NCBI GenBank assembly: GCA_003290165.1
Contig: QNQO01007579.1
Span: 124,001 to 188,000 of the forward strand
From: Berberis thunbergii
Taxonomy: Eukaryota > Streptophyta > Magnoliopsida > Ranunculales > Berberidaceae
Length of the DNA stretch: 64,000 nucleotides
Direction of reading: 5' to 3'
The notes under the pieces were generated by a model, which saw nothing but the letters and a program-made list of their open reading frames with translations, had not been told where the DNA came from and ran no database searches. The stretch's first letter is position 1, and each line of letters opens with the position of its first letter. Both the position numbers and the translations under genes were made by a program. Shown piece by piece: positions 11,655 to 22,960 of the stretch.

Positions 11655-12563
11655 ACATTGTAACACCTATACACTGTGATGTCCTCTGACAAAATGTGTC
11701 TATGGACTTCCTGTGAACTGGTTGTTTCTGTCCCACCACCTTCCTTCCTGACCCTCTCTTCTTTGTTTTCTCCATAGCCGCCACACATTCATTTCCTCCT
11801 CCTCCAGTTGGGGAAATTTGCTGGGGTGGGGGTGTTGTAATACAACTTGATTGAGATCCAGGACTCATTGACAAGCTAAGTGACTGCAAATCTCCATACC
11901 GCATTGCACAAACTGACCCAAAACCTCCTCCTTCATCACCACCCACCGTGAACCCCCATCCAACTTTTGCTCCATTTCTTGACAATAATTCCTTGAAACC
12001 CAGTTCCTAAAACCTCCTACCCCATCTTCGGACACTTGAGGGAGTGAGGGATTGCAAGCAACAAAATGGTTTTCCTCGGCAGTGTTGTGGTTATCTAGTT
12101 GTGCTTGGTACATTTCATGGTTGGTGAGAGTTGAGAAATAAGGGTGGTGGTGGTGGTGTTGGACCTTAATCTGATAATGTGCAAGACAATTTTTTGTGTG
12201 AATGGAAACAACTCTCACTAATTCAAAGAAGCAAATAACTAAGTGGAACTGAAACATCTTACCTGGAAGGAGATCTGAACTAATCTGAGAGCAGGGCGAG
12301 AACCTCTTCTCCTCGCTGGAACCCCTCCTCTTCGCTGGATCTGAGATCAAGGCAGAGAGCTCCTCGCTGGATCTGAGAATCTGCTTCGGTTCTTCATCTT
12401 CTTCTTCAGTTTGTCCTTCTTCTCCTCTGCGCCAAACCTCTATCTGATTTAGGTCGAAATAGCAAAAAAAAATTCGCCAATTTTTCGCCAAATTTTTTCC
12501 CCAATTTTTTTCGCCAGAGCGCGAAATGACTCTCCCCCCATTTTCGCCAGAACGCGAAATCAT
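11655..12563 (-). pseudogene. Chimeric ORF joining the CACTA 5' region to an AINTEGUMENTA/AIL (AP2) exon
   Basis: From 12563 a 232-codon frame begins in CACTA 5' sequence and runs into a captured exon starting near 12164 (after an AG). That exon carries a His-rich stretch, EMYQAQLD and NWVSRNY. A shift of frame near 11980-11870 is then needed for the rest: MRYGDLQSLSLSMSPGSQSS, KKRGSG, VGQKQPVHRKSIDTF and a mutated RTSQCIGVT, where the first AP2 domain normally starts RTSQYRGVTR. This is the N-terminal part of a plant AINTEGUMENTA/AIL transcription factor, cut at the usual intron after RGVTR. No complete AP2 domain is present. Confidence 0.82.
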
Positions 12564-12609
12564 GCACTCTCCAAATCTCTCACTCGCAGGAGCGTGGCAC
12601 GTGCAAAGC

Positions 12610-12826
12610 GATTTAATTTAGCAACGGTTTCTGGCCGTTGCACAATATAGCAACGATTTTTGGCCGTGGCTAATGCACCCACGGTTTAGAGCCGTGGCTA
12701 ACTATTTTTTAGCCACGGTTTTTGGCCGTTGGCCACGCTATCCACGGTTTATAGCCGTGGCAAATAAACCAACGGCTTAGAGCCATGGCCACCTCCCCGT
12801 AGCTAAACAAGCATTTTGGTGTAGTG
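12610..12826. repeat. CACTA-1 5' subterminal array and terminus
   Basis: Repeated AACGG...CCGTTGC and CCACGG...CCGTGG half-sites ending in TTTTGGTGTAGTG. The order of sites differs from the 3' array but matches, inverted, the left end of CACTA-2 at 35110 and, directly, the right end of CACTA-3 at 54801. It probably holds promoter and transposase-binding functions. Confidence 0.88.
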
Positions 12827-14455
12827 TGATCTCATGGACAGGAATATCATTTACTTTTGAGAATGTTAAATCATACACCATAGTTCTTATTTATTTAATC
12901 TCCACATCTACGAAACTAACCATCTCTTAAGATCAACTAGGACTTTAATAGATTATAATGGGGCTTAGTTAATGGCTAACAAAGAATGGAAAAAGGTATA
13001 CGAAAAATCTCTAAGAATGTATACACCCATTAAACTAACACAAGGGCTATGAAGAGTAAATCAATGTTCTAACCATCAATTACTATCTTCATTTTTTTTT
13101 TCATTGAAACCGTTTTTTTTTTCAACTACATGTTTTTCCTCTTCTACTCGATAAAATGATCTCGTTGACTCTGCTCTTTCTAATTGCCCATTTCAAACTA
13201 ACATTCATCCATATACATTCTTAGATAAATTGGGTATTGATAAGGGGTTAAAAAAAAAAAAAGGCTATCAACGGCTCAAAGGGCTTCAAAAGGGAACTAA
13301 TGAGTGGGTAGGTAAAAAGGCTAGAAAAGGTTTAAGAAAAACTTGCCTACATCATTTCTTAAGTTCAGGTTGGTATTATGACATCTCAACTAAATAAACT
13401 AAAAAGTTCTAGTGCAATAATTTAATTTTAATGTCATTCTCAAAGCAATTGATAAAAGAAAATGTGAATAATGAGATCATCAACGACTTAATGTGAACTC
13501 AAGAAAAATTAGAGTATATTTATCGAACACTCAGAAAGAAAAGAATGGCTCAAAACTTTCACGGGTTAAGTCTCCACTATTATTCTAAGGTTTTCTAGCT
13601 CATATCTCACTCATCAACTTCAAATCATGCTAATATGGCTTATAGTGCAAAAAGTAATCGAGTTTAAAAAAATCTCATGAAATATAATTAACTTAAAGAT
13701 AATATCAAACCATATGCTTTCCTATTGATATATAAAAGTGACAAGTGAAAGCATGGATTCCTCAAATTTAAAGGCATACTTGAAAGCACATCCTCTTCAT
13801 TGGAAAGAAACTTAGATTTGAATGCATTTTCAAATCGAAAATTTTCACATAGTCATAATTAACTATGTATTCAATGGAGATTGAGTAGAATACAATAGTC
13901 AATTGTGAAGTACATTTCATTTCAAAATTTTCAAAAAATGCAGAAAAAATCTTAAACCTCACCCCCAAACCTAAACCAAACATTGTCCTCAATGTATAAA
14001 ATGATGATCATGACAAATGCAGGAAAAAGAAAAGAGGAGAGTTAGAGTGATATTACAATGGGAAAGATTTTACCAATTTCCAAGAAGTCATTTATCAATG
14101 AGGCTCACAAACATAAGAATCATGGAGTTTTCATTAAAAATCGATAAAATGCAGACTCGACATCAACAAAGAAAACTAAAAAAAACAAGTTGTAAGTCAA
14201 AACTGTTATGGAGCTAACGAGTATGAATGAAACACAACTGAATAGGGTACTCGAAAATCAATCCAGACTAACAGAAAAGACACACAACTAAAGCTAGGCT
14301 GCCTCCTAAGAGCGCTTGGTTTAACGTCGTCAGCCCGACATATATTCTCCCTCATGAGTAATATATCATGAAGTGACGAGGAAGAACATAGGGAACATTC
14401 ACCTCAAAAGGGTGAAGGAATCGTATACCAACAACCTGAAAAGTTGAGGATCAGT
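12827..14455 (-). other. 3' noncoding part of the non-autonomous LTR element, continued
   Basis: AT-rich sequence downstream of the 568-codon ORF, resuming after CACTA-1 with TGA at 12827-12829. No coding frame with any family resemblance was found. Confidence 0.55.
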
Positions 14456-16162
14456 TCACTCAAAAATAACAACCACATGCGACACAAGATATACTAGCAC
14501 ATCCCAAAAGCTGCAAGGACAGCATCTAAAATCATATAGAAATGGTAAAGAAGCTCGCATTCCTTGGAAGTCAATATGGATCTTAAACAAGAATAGGTTG
14601 CAAGTCGTGATATGCAACAAAGGAGCATCCCTTACTCCTAAAATGGAACATCCTAAGTCTGGTTCAAAATCAGAAGATTGGATAATTTCCACATCAGGAT
14701 GGTGAAAATTGAAATCATCTCTTACCAACAATGGATCCATATAGGTAGCATCAGTCAATATGAAAGGGATGGAAAGTGGTATGTCTATAAATATGTCGGG
14801 TGGTACTGGTTCATCATAACAAAATGGATTACACCAAGATGATGAGTTAGACGACGCAACAACACCCCCAAACCTAGAATTAGCACTACCTATGGCATGT
14901 AGTCTCTCATTAAATATATTTCCCGACTTCTTTGGGACAACCTGTTTTGAATTCAATATAGATGAAATAATAACATGCAAAGTATCATTAGTACCTGAAA
15001 ACGCATACCTGAGGGTGTCAGGTAATTGTTTAAGGTCAATCTCAGGTGGCTCAACTGATGGGACTAGTTTTGACTCACTGAGTGGAAGAGGCCCCACTTT
15101 AGACTTCCATTTATAACTAGGATCCACAATGGGGACTGAGTCAAACAAATCATTGACTTTCCTAATGGAATTATCAACATCAAAGTCCAAACTAGAATGA
15201 GTCAAACAAGCCTCTAAATGGTCATGTGTATCATGAAAACAGTCAAGGGGAGACTCTAAAGACTGTTCACAGTTTGATTCTATGCATGAGTCACTAGGAA
15301 GACATATGTTGAGTGGGTCTCCATGAAAATGTGGGGAAGGGAATGGGTCAGGAAGCAAAGTAGTTTCAATCACATTATCCACAAAAACATCATCTGACTC
15401 GAATTCCAATGTGTTACCAGTTATGAATTGACCCTCTGAATTTTGAACAGAGTGACTAGGAACTCTTCCTAACTCACTTTCAGATACTGCCTCAGTAATA
15501 TGATCCACAACTATCTTAAGTCTTTGAGTCGTGGCTATCAACTCAGATATGTCCTTAGAATTCTGATCAATTATACTTGTTGAGCGCTGCAAATACTGAT
15601 TAATCGTTTCCTCAAAACTTGATGTGTTGGATGGAGGAACTTGGTTATGGTGGGGCATAACATGATTAGGGTATTGAGGAGCCTGAGAGAAAATATGTCC
15701 TCCTTGGTGTGAGTGATGAGCCCAAGAGAGATTTTGATTATTGGCGAAATCAGAGCTGTAATAGTTGAACTTTGAAATATAACCAGGTCGCCAATTAGCA
15801 TTAAAAGAATGGATTTGCTCAGTGAAATATTCTGGATAATCATATTGCAAATCACAATCAGCTGTAGAATGACTAGGAGTCGAACATGCAACACAACCCT
15901 CAAATGAAACATTACTGGGAGGTAGGGGTTGAGTCAAATTCATAAGTGCATCTAATTTCTGACTCAGCGTCATAAGAGCTGTTTCAAGCTCCGAGGTAGG
16001 AGGGGAGAAGTAATCCTTAAAGTCTTTATCCTCATTAGAAGGGGAGAGGAAGTCAGGATAATATGTCGAACCTGAGTTGTAATAATCTGAATATGGAGCA
16101 TAATCAAGTTGTCGCATGGCATTAAATGCATTCCTGCAAGATGGATAATTATTGAGGTTCAT
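14456..16162 (-). CDS. 568-codon ORF of the non-autonomous LTR element (gag-derived chimera)
   Basis: An uninterrupted minus-strand ORF, unusual in a window full of decayed frames. Residues about 80-160 resemble the C-terminal part of Athila gag: a Cys/His cluster (CVACSTPSHSTADC), a YPEYFTEQIHSFNANW stretch and an LSWAHH motif where HPNFSW is usual. Around residue 360-400, PPEIDLKQLPDTLRYAF and DTLHVIIS resemble the protease-to-RT linker of Athila/Tat pol. RT and integrase are absent. It may act as an accessory or Gag-like protein, or simply be young and not yet decayed. The start at 16162 is the first Met, about 1.2 kb from the LTR. Confidence 0.7.
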   Translation of the reverse strand: MNLNNYPSCRNAFNAMRQLDYAPYSDYYNSGSTYYPDFLSPSNEDKDFKDYFSPPTSELETALMTLSQKLDALMNLTQPLPPSNVSFEGCVACSTPSHSTADCDLQYDYPEYFTEQIHSFNANWRPGYISKFNYYSSDFANNQNLSWAHHSHQGGHIFSQAPQYPNHVMPHHNQVPPSNTSSFEETINQYLQRSTSIIDQNSKDISELIATTQRLKIVVDHITEAVSESELGRVPSHSVQNSEGQFITGNTLEFESDDVFVDNVIETTLLPDPFPSPHFHGDPLNICLPSDSCIESNCEQSLESPLDCFHDTHDHLEACLTHSSLDFDVDNSIRKVNDLFDSVPIVDPSYKWKSKVGPLPLSESKLVPSVEPPEIDLKQLPDTLRYAFSGTNDTLHVIISSILNSKQVVPKKSGNIFNERLHAIGSANSRFGGVVASSNSSSWCNPFCYDEPVPPDIFIDIPLSIPFILTDATYMDPLLVRDDFNFHHPDVEIIQSSDFEPDLGCSILGVRDAPLLHITTCNLFLFKIHIDFQGMRASLPFLYDFRCCPCSFWDVLVYLVSHVVVIFE

Positions 16163-17309
16163 TTTTTTTAATGCAAGCCTAACCTCTATATGAAGATAAC
16201 CTAACTCTAAAAAAAAAAAAAATGGGAAAACCTAATCAGGACCTATATGATGCGCAAGCAAGATGAATGACAAACGACCCTAGATAAGTACTTAGCAATA
16301 CAATCAATTGCCTACGGGTACTTCACAGCTGATAGTTATAGCCCCACGAAAAGTCGAGGTTTCTACGAAGCAAATTAATCTCGTGAGAAATTAATTTACT
16401 AGGTAGAGGTTGTAACGTTTGGTAATCCCTACAAGCACTCCTTTTTATTACCTATGTTTGTTACTAATCAAGGGCTGAAATCCATTTTAATTAGCCTATC
16501 CGCAGGAGAGAGCACGGAGTTTCCCAGCATAAAAAATATCCTGAAATCTAATTGCTCCTACCTCCTTTTCTACCTTCAGCTTAAAGTGTAATGCCAGTTT
16601 CAGAACTATTCCAAGATTGGATATGTTCCTTCACTTGACTACTTTAAACTTTCAAGTGTCAAAAGAGGGGTCTTATGAGCGTATTGTCCTAATTTATCTT
16701 GCTACAAATTTTAATAGTGAGGGCTTAGGTCCCTAACCCTAAAATAGATGGTGGTTAACCTATCCGCGGGAGAGAGCACGAAATTTTACAGCATCAGAAA
16801 TATCCTCAATCTATTCAAATTTGCATGCAATTCTAGCTAAAAACAAAACAAGCAAAACACACAGTAATCCACTTAGAAATCGCGTGCAGATGCGGTGGGT
16901 AGAAGTTACCTCCGGCGTGAACCTCTCTTGGGTTACTTGCAACGCCGGGTAGAAGTCGAGTTGACGTCGATCAGAAGCACCGTCCACCTGACGGCTCGCC
17001 AACTTCTGAGAGTGTCCACGCGATAGCAACCTGTAAAAATTCAAACCCTGTGCTTTTTGTTTTGTTTTTATTTATTTATTTATATATATGCAACCTGTAA
17101 TATATGCTTCCTACCTGTTAATACCTGTAAAAATAAAAATAAAAACAAAAACAAGTATCAAAACTTTTAAGACTTAAAAGAAATAACTAAAAAATAAAAT
17201 CAAGCCTATCCTAAAAGCAAAAGCAATCTATATCTGACCTAATTTTTTTTATTAACCTAAACTACAAATTAGTGAAAATAAACTCTTGAATTCAATTACA
17301 CCGTTACAG
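16163..17309 (-). other. 5' leader of the non-autonomous LTR element
   Basis: Untranslated leader between the primer site and the ORF. It contains a diverged direct repeat: a CCTATCCGCAGGAGAGAGCA-like block near 16495 and again near 16760, each followed by a related ATATCCT block. An ORF at 16811-17044 has no recognisable product. Confidence 0.5.
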
Positions 17310-17327
17310 TCCCTGACAACGGCGCAA
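17310..17327 (-). other. Primer-binding site of the non-autonomous LTR element
   Basis: The minus strand reads TTGCGCCGTTGTCAGGGA, six bases inside the 5' LTR. It resembles the TGGCGCCGTTGCCGGGGA-type site used by Tat/Ogre and Athila elements, thought to pair with a tRNA 3' end. It fixes the element's orientation. Confidence 0.75.
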
Positions 17328-17333
17328 AAAACT

Positions 17334-19169
17334 TGATGCAGATTTAACTAACCTAAATAAATAGGTTAATTTAACCTAATTTTAATAACTGCAGTGCACA
17401 ATGTCTAACTGGTAGACAATGGCAAGTACAGGTCGATCCCACAAGGACTGTGGTTGCAATTAAATTTCAGAGTTTATTTAAACTAATTTAAATTGGGGTT
17501 ACAGCAATTAAAATATCTAAACTATAAATCAAATTAAAAACCAAATAATTTTTTTTAAAGAATATGAGACGGGAAATCAAGGCATTGAATCCACCACAGG
17601 TTCTTTGAGATTTGTGTAATAAAAAATATTGTTTTCAAGATTTAACATGACTAACCTAAAGATTAATCTAAGTTCACAATTGATTTCAGCAAAGGTATAA
17701 ACCCCTAGCATTGCGTGTCTTCTTACGGCACACACAATCACAAGTTTATTTTAACTAATCCTAAACCCCTAGCATTGCGTGTCTTCTTACGGCACACACA
17801 ATCACATATTCAGATTAATTGATTAAATCAGGCTTTGAATTTCAATAAAGGGTATTTCTAACTATCGACTAGTCTAAATAATTAATCAGGATATAATCGG
17901 TGAAAGCAAATTATTTAAAATCATAAATCAAATATGTTTAACGTTCAAGCATAAAGAAAATAATAAAATTAAATACAACAAACTCTAGGAAACCTTTTGC
18001 TTTCATCTTAGCCTTGGCAAAGGGTTTAGCTGATCATGGTAGTGGTAGTCATCTCCTCGTGGTGTGGTATGCCGCAACTCATCTCTGCACGAACACAAAT
18101 CCCGAGGAAAGGGATGCTATTGGCACTGTGGTGGCTCTTAAAGAACTCGGGGATGCCAATAATAGCCACCCCTTTCTCTCTCGATTTGAACAGAGAGGAG
18201 GCGGGAACACAGGCGCGCTGATGGAGGTCCTGCTTGGGCGTGCGGGCGTGTGTCCGGGACTGACCGGCGTTGGGTAGTGGTTGGTATACACAGGGAGACC
18301 GAGACGAAGAGAGAACAGAGAGGAGAGGAGCAGGGGCGATTCTCTGTCGCGAGGTCTGTTTAGCGGCAGTGATGGCGGTGGTTGCTCGGGTGATAGTGGT
18401 GATGAAGGAGCAGAAAGAGAGAAGTGGAGGAGGGAGAGACCGTGGAGAAGAGAGGAAAACAGGAAGGAGGCCGAGAGAGGGGAAAAACATGGGCGATTCT
18501 CTGTTTCACCTCTGTTCTGTTTCGCGGTTGTGGTGGTCGTTGCAATTCTGGTGGCGAGGTTGCTGGAAGGTGGATGGCGGCGGTGAGGATGACGGAACAG
18601 AGAGAGGGAAGGTAGATGGTGGCGGCTGTGGGTGTGCGAAACAGGGTGTGAGGAGGTGGTAGTGTTGGCGGTGTTTCCTGGTGATGGTGGCGGCTGATAG
18701 TGGAGGACGAGGAAGAGGTGGTGATGGCGGTGTTATCGCGCTGCCGGCTCTCCTATCGAGCGAGGATTGCCGGCAGGGTGGATTGATGTGGTGGCTGGAA
18801 AAGGGAGGAGGGGAGAAAGAACGTGGAAAACGACCGGGAACCTTTTTCTAAGATGGGGGGAGCTAAATAGGGTTCTCCTATTATCTTGGGCTTGGGTTTT
18901 TTGGTTAGCATTTTGGGTTTGGGCTTAGGTTAAGTTAGGTGGACTTAGGTTTATTAGGGTTAGGTTTAGATATGTGTCCCTCTACTTTGTACCACCACTA
19001 GAATCGGCCAATTGTCATTCCTTAAATTGTCGCCTTAATATCATTTCATCGTTAATGCTCAAATTCCTGCCAAGACATGAAAATGAAATAATTATTATAA
19101 ATTATAATAATCGAAACATTAACATATATAAATTAAGGTATATATTATGTAATAGTTACGTGAATATCA
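17334..19169 (-). repeat. 5' LTR of the non-autonomous element
   Basis: About 1836 bp, the partner of 2282-4129, with TG...CA ends. The visible differences are few substitutions and small indels. It carries the same internal ~67-bp tandem units (about 17700-17805) and GC-rich block (about 18010-18800). Confidence 0.92.
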
Positions 19170-19515
19170 GCGGCCAACATCTCATCAAGAGTTATAAATT
19201 TTTGGGCACTTTTTCAGCAAATCAGACGTATCAGTTGCAGGCTCCAAAGTGAGAAAATCATAGAACTTGCCTCTCCTCATACATGAGGTAAAGGGCTATG
19301 ACCGAGGTGTCGTTACTGCAACCCTTGATGAAGGTCAATTCATCATTGTAGCGTGTGACATAATCACTCAGTGTCTCGTCAGACTTTTGTTTGAGGGTGA
19401 GTAGGTAATGTAGACCTTTCCTAATTCATTGGCTATCGATGAAGCGTGTGAGAAACGTTGTTGCTAGTGTCCGAAATGAGCCGATGGACTTCGGAGGGAA
19501 GCTGTGGAACCAGAT
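19170..19515 (-). pseudogene. Gag fragment of the outer gypsy element, 5' part
   Basis: The minus strand reads WFHSFPPKSIGSF, LATTFLTRF, KGLHYLLTLKQKSDETL, DYVTRYNDELTFI and on to EMLA, which joins AAKKEAE at 2281 after removing the inserted LTR element. It contains a stop and a frameshift. Sequence homology stops near 19515, so the N-terminus and 5' LTR are missing. Confidence 0.75.
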
Positions 19516-20026
19516 CAGCATTTTAGGGTGCGTGGACAAGAAAAGAGATTTTGTGAATTTTTTTTAATTGGTGGTGCGGGAGAGAAAATGTGGGATAGTA
19601 TAAGTTGTGGTGTTAACAAGTTGCTACATATATAAAAAGATGTTTAGTTTTTTTGTTTTGCTCAATTCCAGTGAGATAAGATGCAGGCAGAACACAAACA
19701 TCATTTGAATCTTTGCAATCAAAATTGAGATTTGTAAAACCTCGCAAGAATCACACTTTGCAATCGAAAACCCAAAACCCTCCTTCTTGAATTGATCTGT
19801 AAGGAGTTTGCAATCAAAACTCATTTGAATCGATATCAAGCACCATATAAATCAAAATGAACAAGAAACAAAAGATCATCACCCTAACAATAGCAAAATC
19901 TAAAATCGATATCAACTACAAGCAATAGTTTTTATTGAATCTCACAAACTCCACATGGTGTTTGCACTATTAGCTTTACAATCTTATGAGGATGTCAACT
20001 TTGGAAGCATGTTGAATTATTACAGT
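19516..20026. other. Intergenic stretch without recognisable features
   Basis: AT-rich spacer between the outer gypsy remnant and the plus-strand Tat element. A 71-codon minus frame at 19624-19839 has no recognisable similarity. Confidence 0.4.
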
Positions 20027-20694
20027 TGATACACCGAAACAATCTCTCCTTTATACCATACACGAGTCATGATGATATCGAGAAATCATAGGCCCAAGCG
20101 TCAGCCCAACACTGATCCGGCCCAAGCGGTTCCAAGCTTGCACAATGCAGTCCGCCAGACGAACCCAAAACTATTACAACCTGCTAAGCCCACGTGGCTC
20201 ACAACTATCCTCAATACCCGTAAGCCCTGCTAAGGCAAGTATCTCGAGGATCAACTTCGGACGGGCAAGACAACAACACTTTGCTTCAAACTAGGAAGCA
20301 AATATTAGATTATATGTCACACATGGAGACGTCTATCTATGGGCTACTCTTGGATTGGGAACTATCTCCCGCGTATCTAGGAGCGCAAGGCTAACAGTAA
20401 ACTCCCCTTCACAAAACAGCTCCTAATTAGATAAGGATCTCCAAGAAGATATTCTTCCCTAAACTATGCCATCGATGCTCTGATCAAACCAGGACTCCAA
20501 GACTATAAATAAAACATGAGATTGGTAAGCTAAGATACCCATCAAATTCCCTATTTACAGCATTACGCCTTCCTCAGATCCATGTCTGACTTTAACATCG
20601 GAGTGCCATCGGCCACCACAACGGTAGTCCGTGGCTCACGTTTGTTCCTTGAGCAGGTCAAGGTCAAAGTAGGGAGCGAAAATCAACTTCATCA
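20027..20694 (+). repeat. 5' LTR of the Tat element
   Basis: Starts TGATACACCGAAAC and shares nearly its whole length with 28697-29327. The stretch matching the 3' LTR ends at about 20660, but the primer site begins at 20695 after CTTCATCA, so the true LTR end is probably 20694. It is closely related to 31824-32499. Confidence 0.82.
20504..20510 (+). promoter_or_regulatory. Putative TATA box in the Tat 5' LTR
   Basis: TATAAAT in the 3' half of the LTR, kept at the equivalent place in the 3' LTR (29171-29177) and in the related LTR (32306-32312). It is the likely core promoter for element transcription. Confidence 0.55.
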
Positions 20695-20714
20695 GTTTGG
20701 GGTTGTCCGTGGGA
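20695..20714 (+). other. Degenerate primer-binding site of the Tat element
   Basis: Reads GTTTGGGGTTGTCCGTGGGA, a mutated form of the TTGGCGCCGTCTGTGGGAA-type site common after plant Tat LTRs. The related copy at 32500 has GTTTGGTGATGTCCGTGGGG. Confidence 0.6.
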
Positions 20715-20769
20715 ACTGACAAAGTTCCTAACCTATCACTAGCATCATCTTTCTTCAGAATACGAGAAG

Positions 20770-21197
20770 ATGGTGACCACCAGATCTCGCAACAATGAAG
20801 AACAAGGGGACACGTCAAACGCTCAGCCTGGCGCTACTTCACCGTTCTCAATGGTGAAAAGAACGTACGGACAACAAGCTCACACTCCCGGAACAACAAC
20901 TACAATAACGGACCCCGAAACGGATCCATGATAGTTTTATATACAACAAATTGTGCTAATGATGAAGACGCTCAATACGATGAAACAAAAGCCTGACGAG
21001 ACATTAAAGGTGTACCTAATGTGCTTTAGTACCAATCTAACTTCTGGCAACGTGTGCAACGACACAACAACCATCTCGGCCTTCATCGACGGTCCGAGGA
21101 AAGGTAAGTTCTACAACTTCCTAACTCTGGCCCCACCAGCAACTATGGTGGACCTGGCGAATGAAGCACAAAGTTACATCGCCCTAGAGGAGGAATG
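20770..21197 (+). pseudogene. Tat gag, internally deleted
   Basis: Starts MVTTRSRNNEEQ, the usual Tat gag opening, and after stops near 20930 continues as MKQKPDETLKVYL, RKGKFYNFLTLAPPATMVDL and EAQSYIALEEE. The central gag core (ALTWFHSLP... in the sibling copies) is missing, which indicates an internal deletion near 20940. Gag normally forms the virus-like particle. Confidence 0.75.
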
Positions 21198-21419
21198 AAC
21201 AATTAGGAGTAAATCCGAGCCCAAGGGATTCCCCCTACAAAAAGGAAAAAGGAGAATCAAAAGCCGCAATACACATGCTTCATAGGGCTCGCTCCGAGTC
21301 TGAACTATCAAACAGGTCGAGGAAAAGAGCTCTTAGAGATATGAGGGTCCAGGCGATATGCGGCGAGCAACTAACACCGCACGCCCAAAGGCATGACCAT
21401 CCCATACCACTGGCATTTA

Positions 21420-21900
21420 CAGACGAAGATCTCTAGGGCGTCCAACTCCCACATAATGACTCCCTGACAATAACGATCTCCTTGGAAAGCTGGGAAGTAA
21501 GGAGATCCTTGGTGGACATTGGAAGCTCATTGAATGTTCTATTTCTTCGCATGTTCCACTGCATGCAACTAAAGTAAAAATACTAACCCTTGATAACCAT
21601 CCTATGATCGATTTCTGCGGCGAAAAACACTTTTCGGTGGGAAAAATATAACTGACTTTGGTAGAAGGAGAGACGCCAACTCAAAAAGACTCAGTTTCAA
21701 GAGTTCATAGTGATCGACACACCTTCAACATATAATGTTGTCCTAGGGAGACTCTGGATACACCAAATGGGAGCAACAATCTCCACTCTACACCAATTCA
21801 TCAAGTATCCAATAAAGAAAATAATCGGTATATTAAGAAGCAACCAGACAGTCGCCAAAGAATTCCAGTGCATGACGGCACTGCTACCGAGTGATTATCA
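21420..21900 (+). pseudogene. Tat aspartic protease and linker
   Basis: VQLPHNDSLTI is followed by SLVDIGSSLNVLF; the active-site DTG has become DIG. After a frame change, IDTPSTYNVVLGRLWIHQMG and HQFIKYPI match the conserved linker between protease and RT in Tat elements. It would be inactive. Confidence 0.78.
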
Positions 21901-22093
21901 GTTAACAGCTGGCCCCGCGACAAAGATGTCTCTCAATCTCGCCCGAGAAGCCAAGGAAGAGCAACCTATCCCAGACAACAAAGCTCCTGTAAACCTTCGA
22001 GGCAGGCCCAACATCGACCAATCGGAGAAAAAAAGCATCATGGTCTATCTTGACAGCCCTCTCAACAGCAGGGCTATCTAGATAGGTTCCCAC

Positions 22094-22960
22094 TTGAGCA
22101 AAAAATTGGTGGAACATCTCACAAAACTGATACAGCGAAGCCAGCACGACTTCGCTTGGACCATGAGTGACATGGTGGGAATCGACTCGTCACTAATCAC
22201 TCATCGCCTAAAGGTGGGCCACACGAGAAAAACCATACGGCAGAAGAAGATACCAGTGATGTCCGAGAGAAATGCGATCATATATGAGGAGGTGCAGGAC
22301 TTACTCAACGCAGACATGATCAATGAAGCACGATACCCAACTGGCTGGCAAACACTGTTTTGGAAAAAAAAAAGGAAATGGGGAGTATGTGTAGACTACA
22401 TGGACCTGAACAAAGCTTGCCCGAAGAAAACTTCCCATTCCCTCGCACTGATAAGATCGTGGACGCCACATCCAGGTACAACCTATTCAGCTTCATGGAC
22501 GCATACTCAGGCTATAATCAAATATTAATGCACCCCACATCAAGAGAAGACCTCTTTCATAACTGAGAGAGGAATATACTATTACAGGGTGATGTCGTTC
22601 GACTTGAAGAACGCAAGTGCTACATATCAACGATTGGTAAACCAAATGTTTAAAAGAACAATTCGGTCGGAATATGGAGGTCTACATCGACGATATGCTA
22701 GTCAAGAGCCTCCGCAGCCTCGACCACATAGGAGACCTCACCGAAGCATTCAACCAGCTCTGAAAATACTAAATGAAACTCAACCCACAAAAGTGTACGT
22801 TCAGAGTTGAGTCTAGAAAATTCCTAGGCTATATAGTGAATAAAAGAGAAATCGAAGGTGATCCGTAACAGATTCAGGCCCTTTTCGACATGAAAGCCCC
22901 CGCCAACATCAGAAACGTTCAGAGCCCGACTGGGAGGGTGACATCACTTAATAGGTTTAT
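22094..22960 (+). pseudogene. Tat reverse transcriptase
   Basis: Frames give HDFAWTMSDMVGID, ADMINEARYPTGWQ, VCVDYMDLNKACPK, then, shifted, YNLFSFMDAYSGYNQILMHP and, shifted again, VYIDDMLVKSL (the YIDD catalytic motif, about 22680). FLGYIVNKREIE follows. At least three frameshifts and several stops occur. The order and wording are those of a gypsy RT. Confidence 0.85.

Larger units (their letters stand above)
4725..12826 (-). mobile_element. CACTA-1: CACTA (En/Spm) transposon carrying host gene fragments
   Basis: Starts CACTACACCAAAAA and ends TTTTGGTGTAGTG, the inverted CACTA terminus, flanked by the 3-bp duplication TGA (4722-4724, 12827-12829). Arrays of CCACGG/CCGTGG motifs lie just inside both ends. 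The 5' (promoter) end is inferred at the right, from the position of transposase genes in the related elements. No TNP2 transposase is visible, so the element is non-autonomous. It carries pieces of an AINTEGUMENTA-like gene, SMC5 and an RRM gene plus unrecognised exons, all on the minus strand, which is the element's own sense strand. Confidence 0.92.
2282..19169 (-). mobile_element. Young non-autonomous Athila/Tat-like LTR retrotransposon (minus strand)
   Basis: Two long direct repeats (2282-4129 and 17334-19169) start TGATGCAG and end GAATATCA on the plus strand, so TG...CA on either strand. They are flanked by a perfect 5-bp target duplication, GCGGC at 2277-2281 and 19170-19174. The primer-binding site beside the right LTR and the G-rich tract beside the left LTR set the orientation as minus. 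Without CACTA-1 the internal region is about 5.1 kb. It holds a single 568-codon ORF and no RT, RNase H or integrase, so mobility would need proteins from another element. The LTRs look nearly identical, which indicates recent insertion. Confidence 0.93.
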
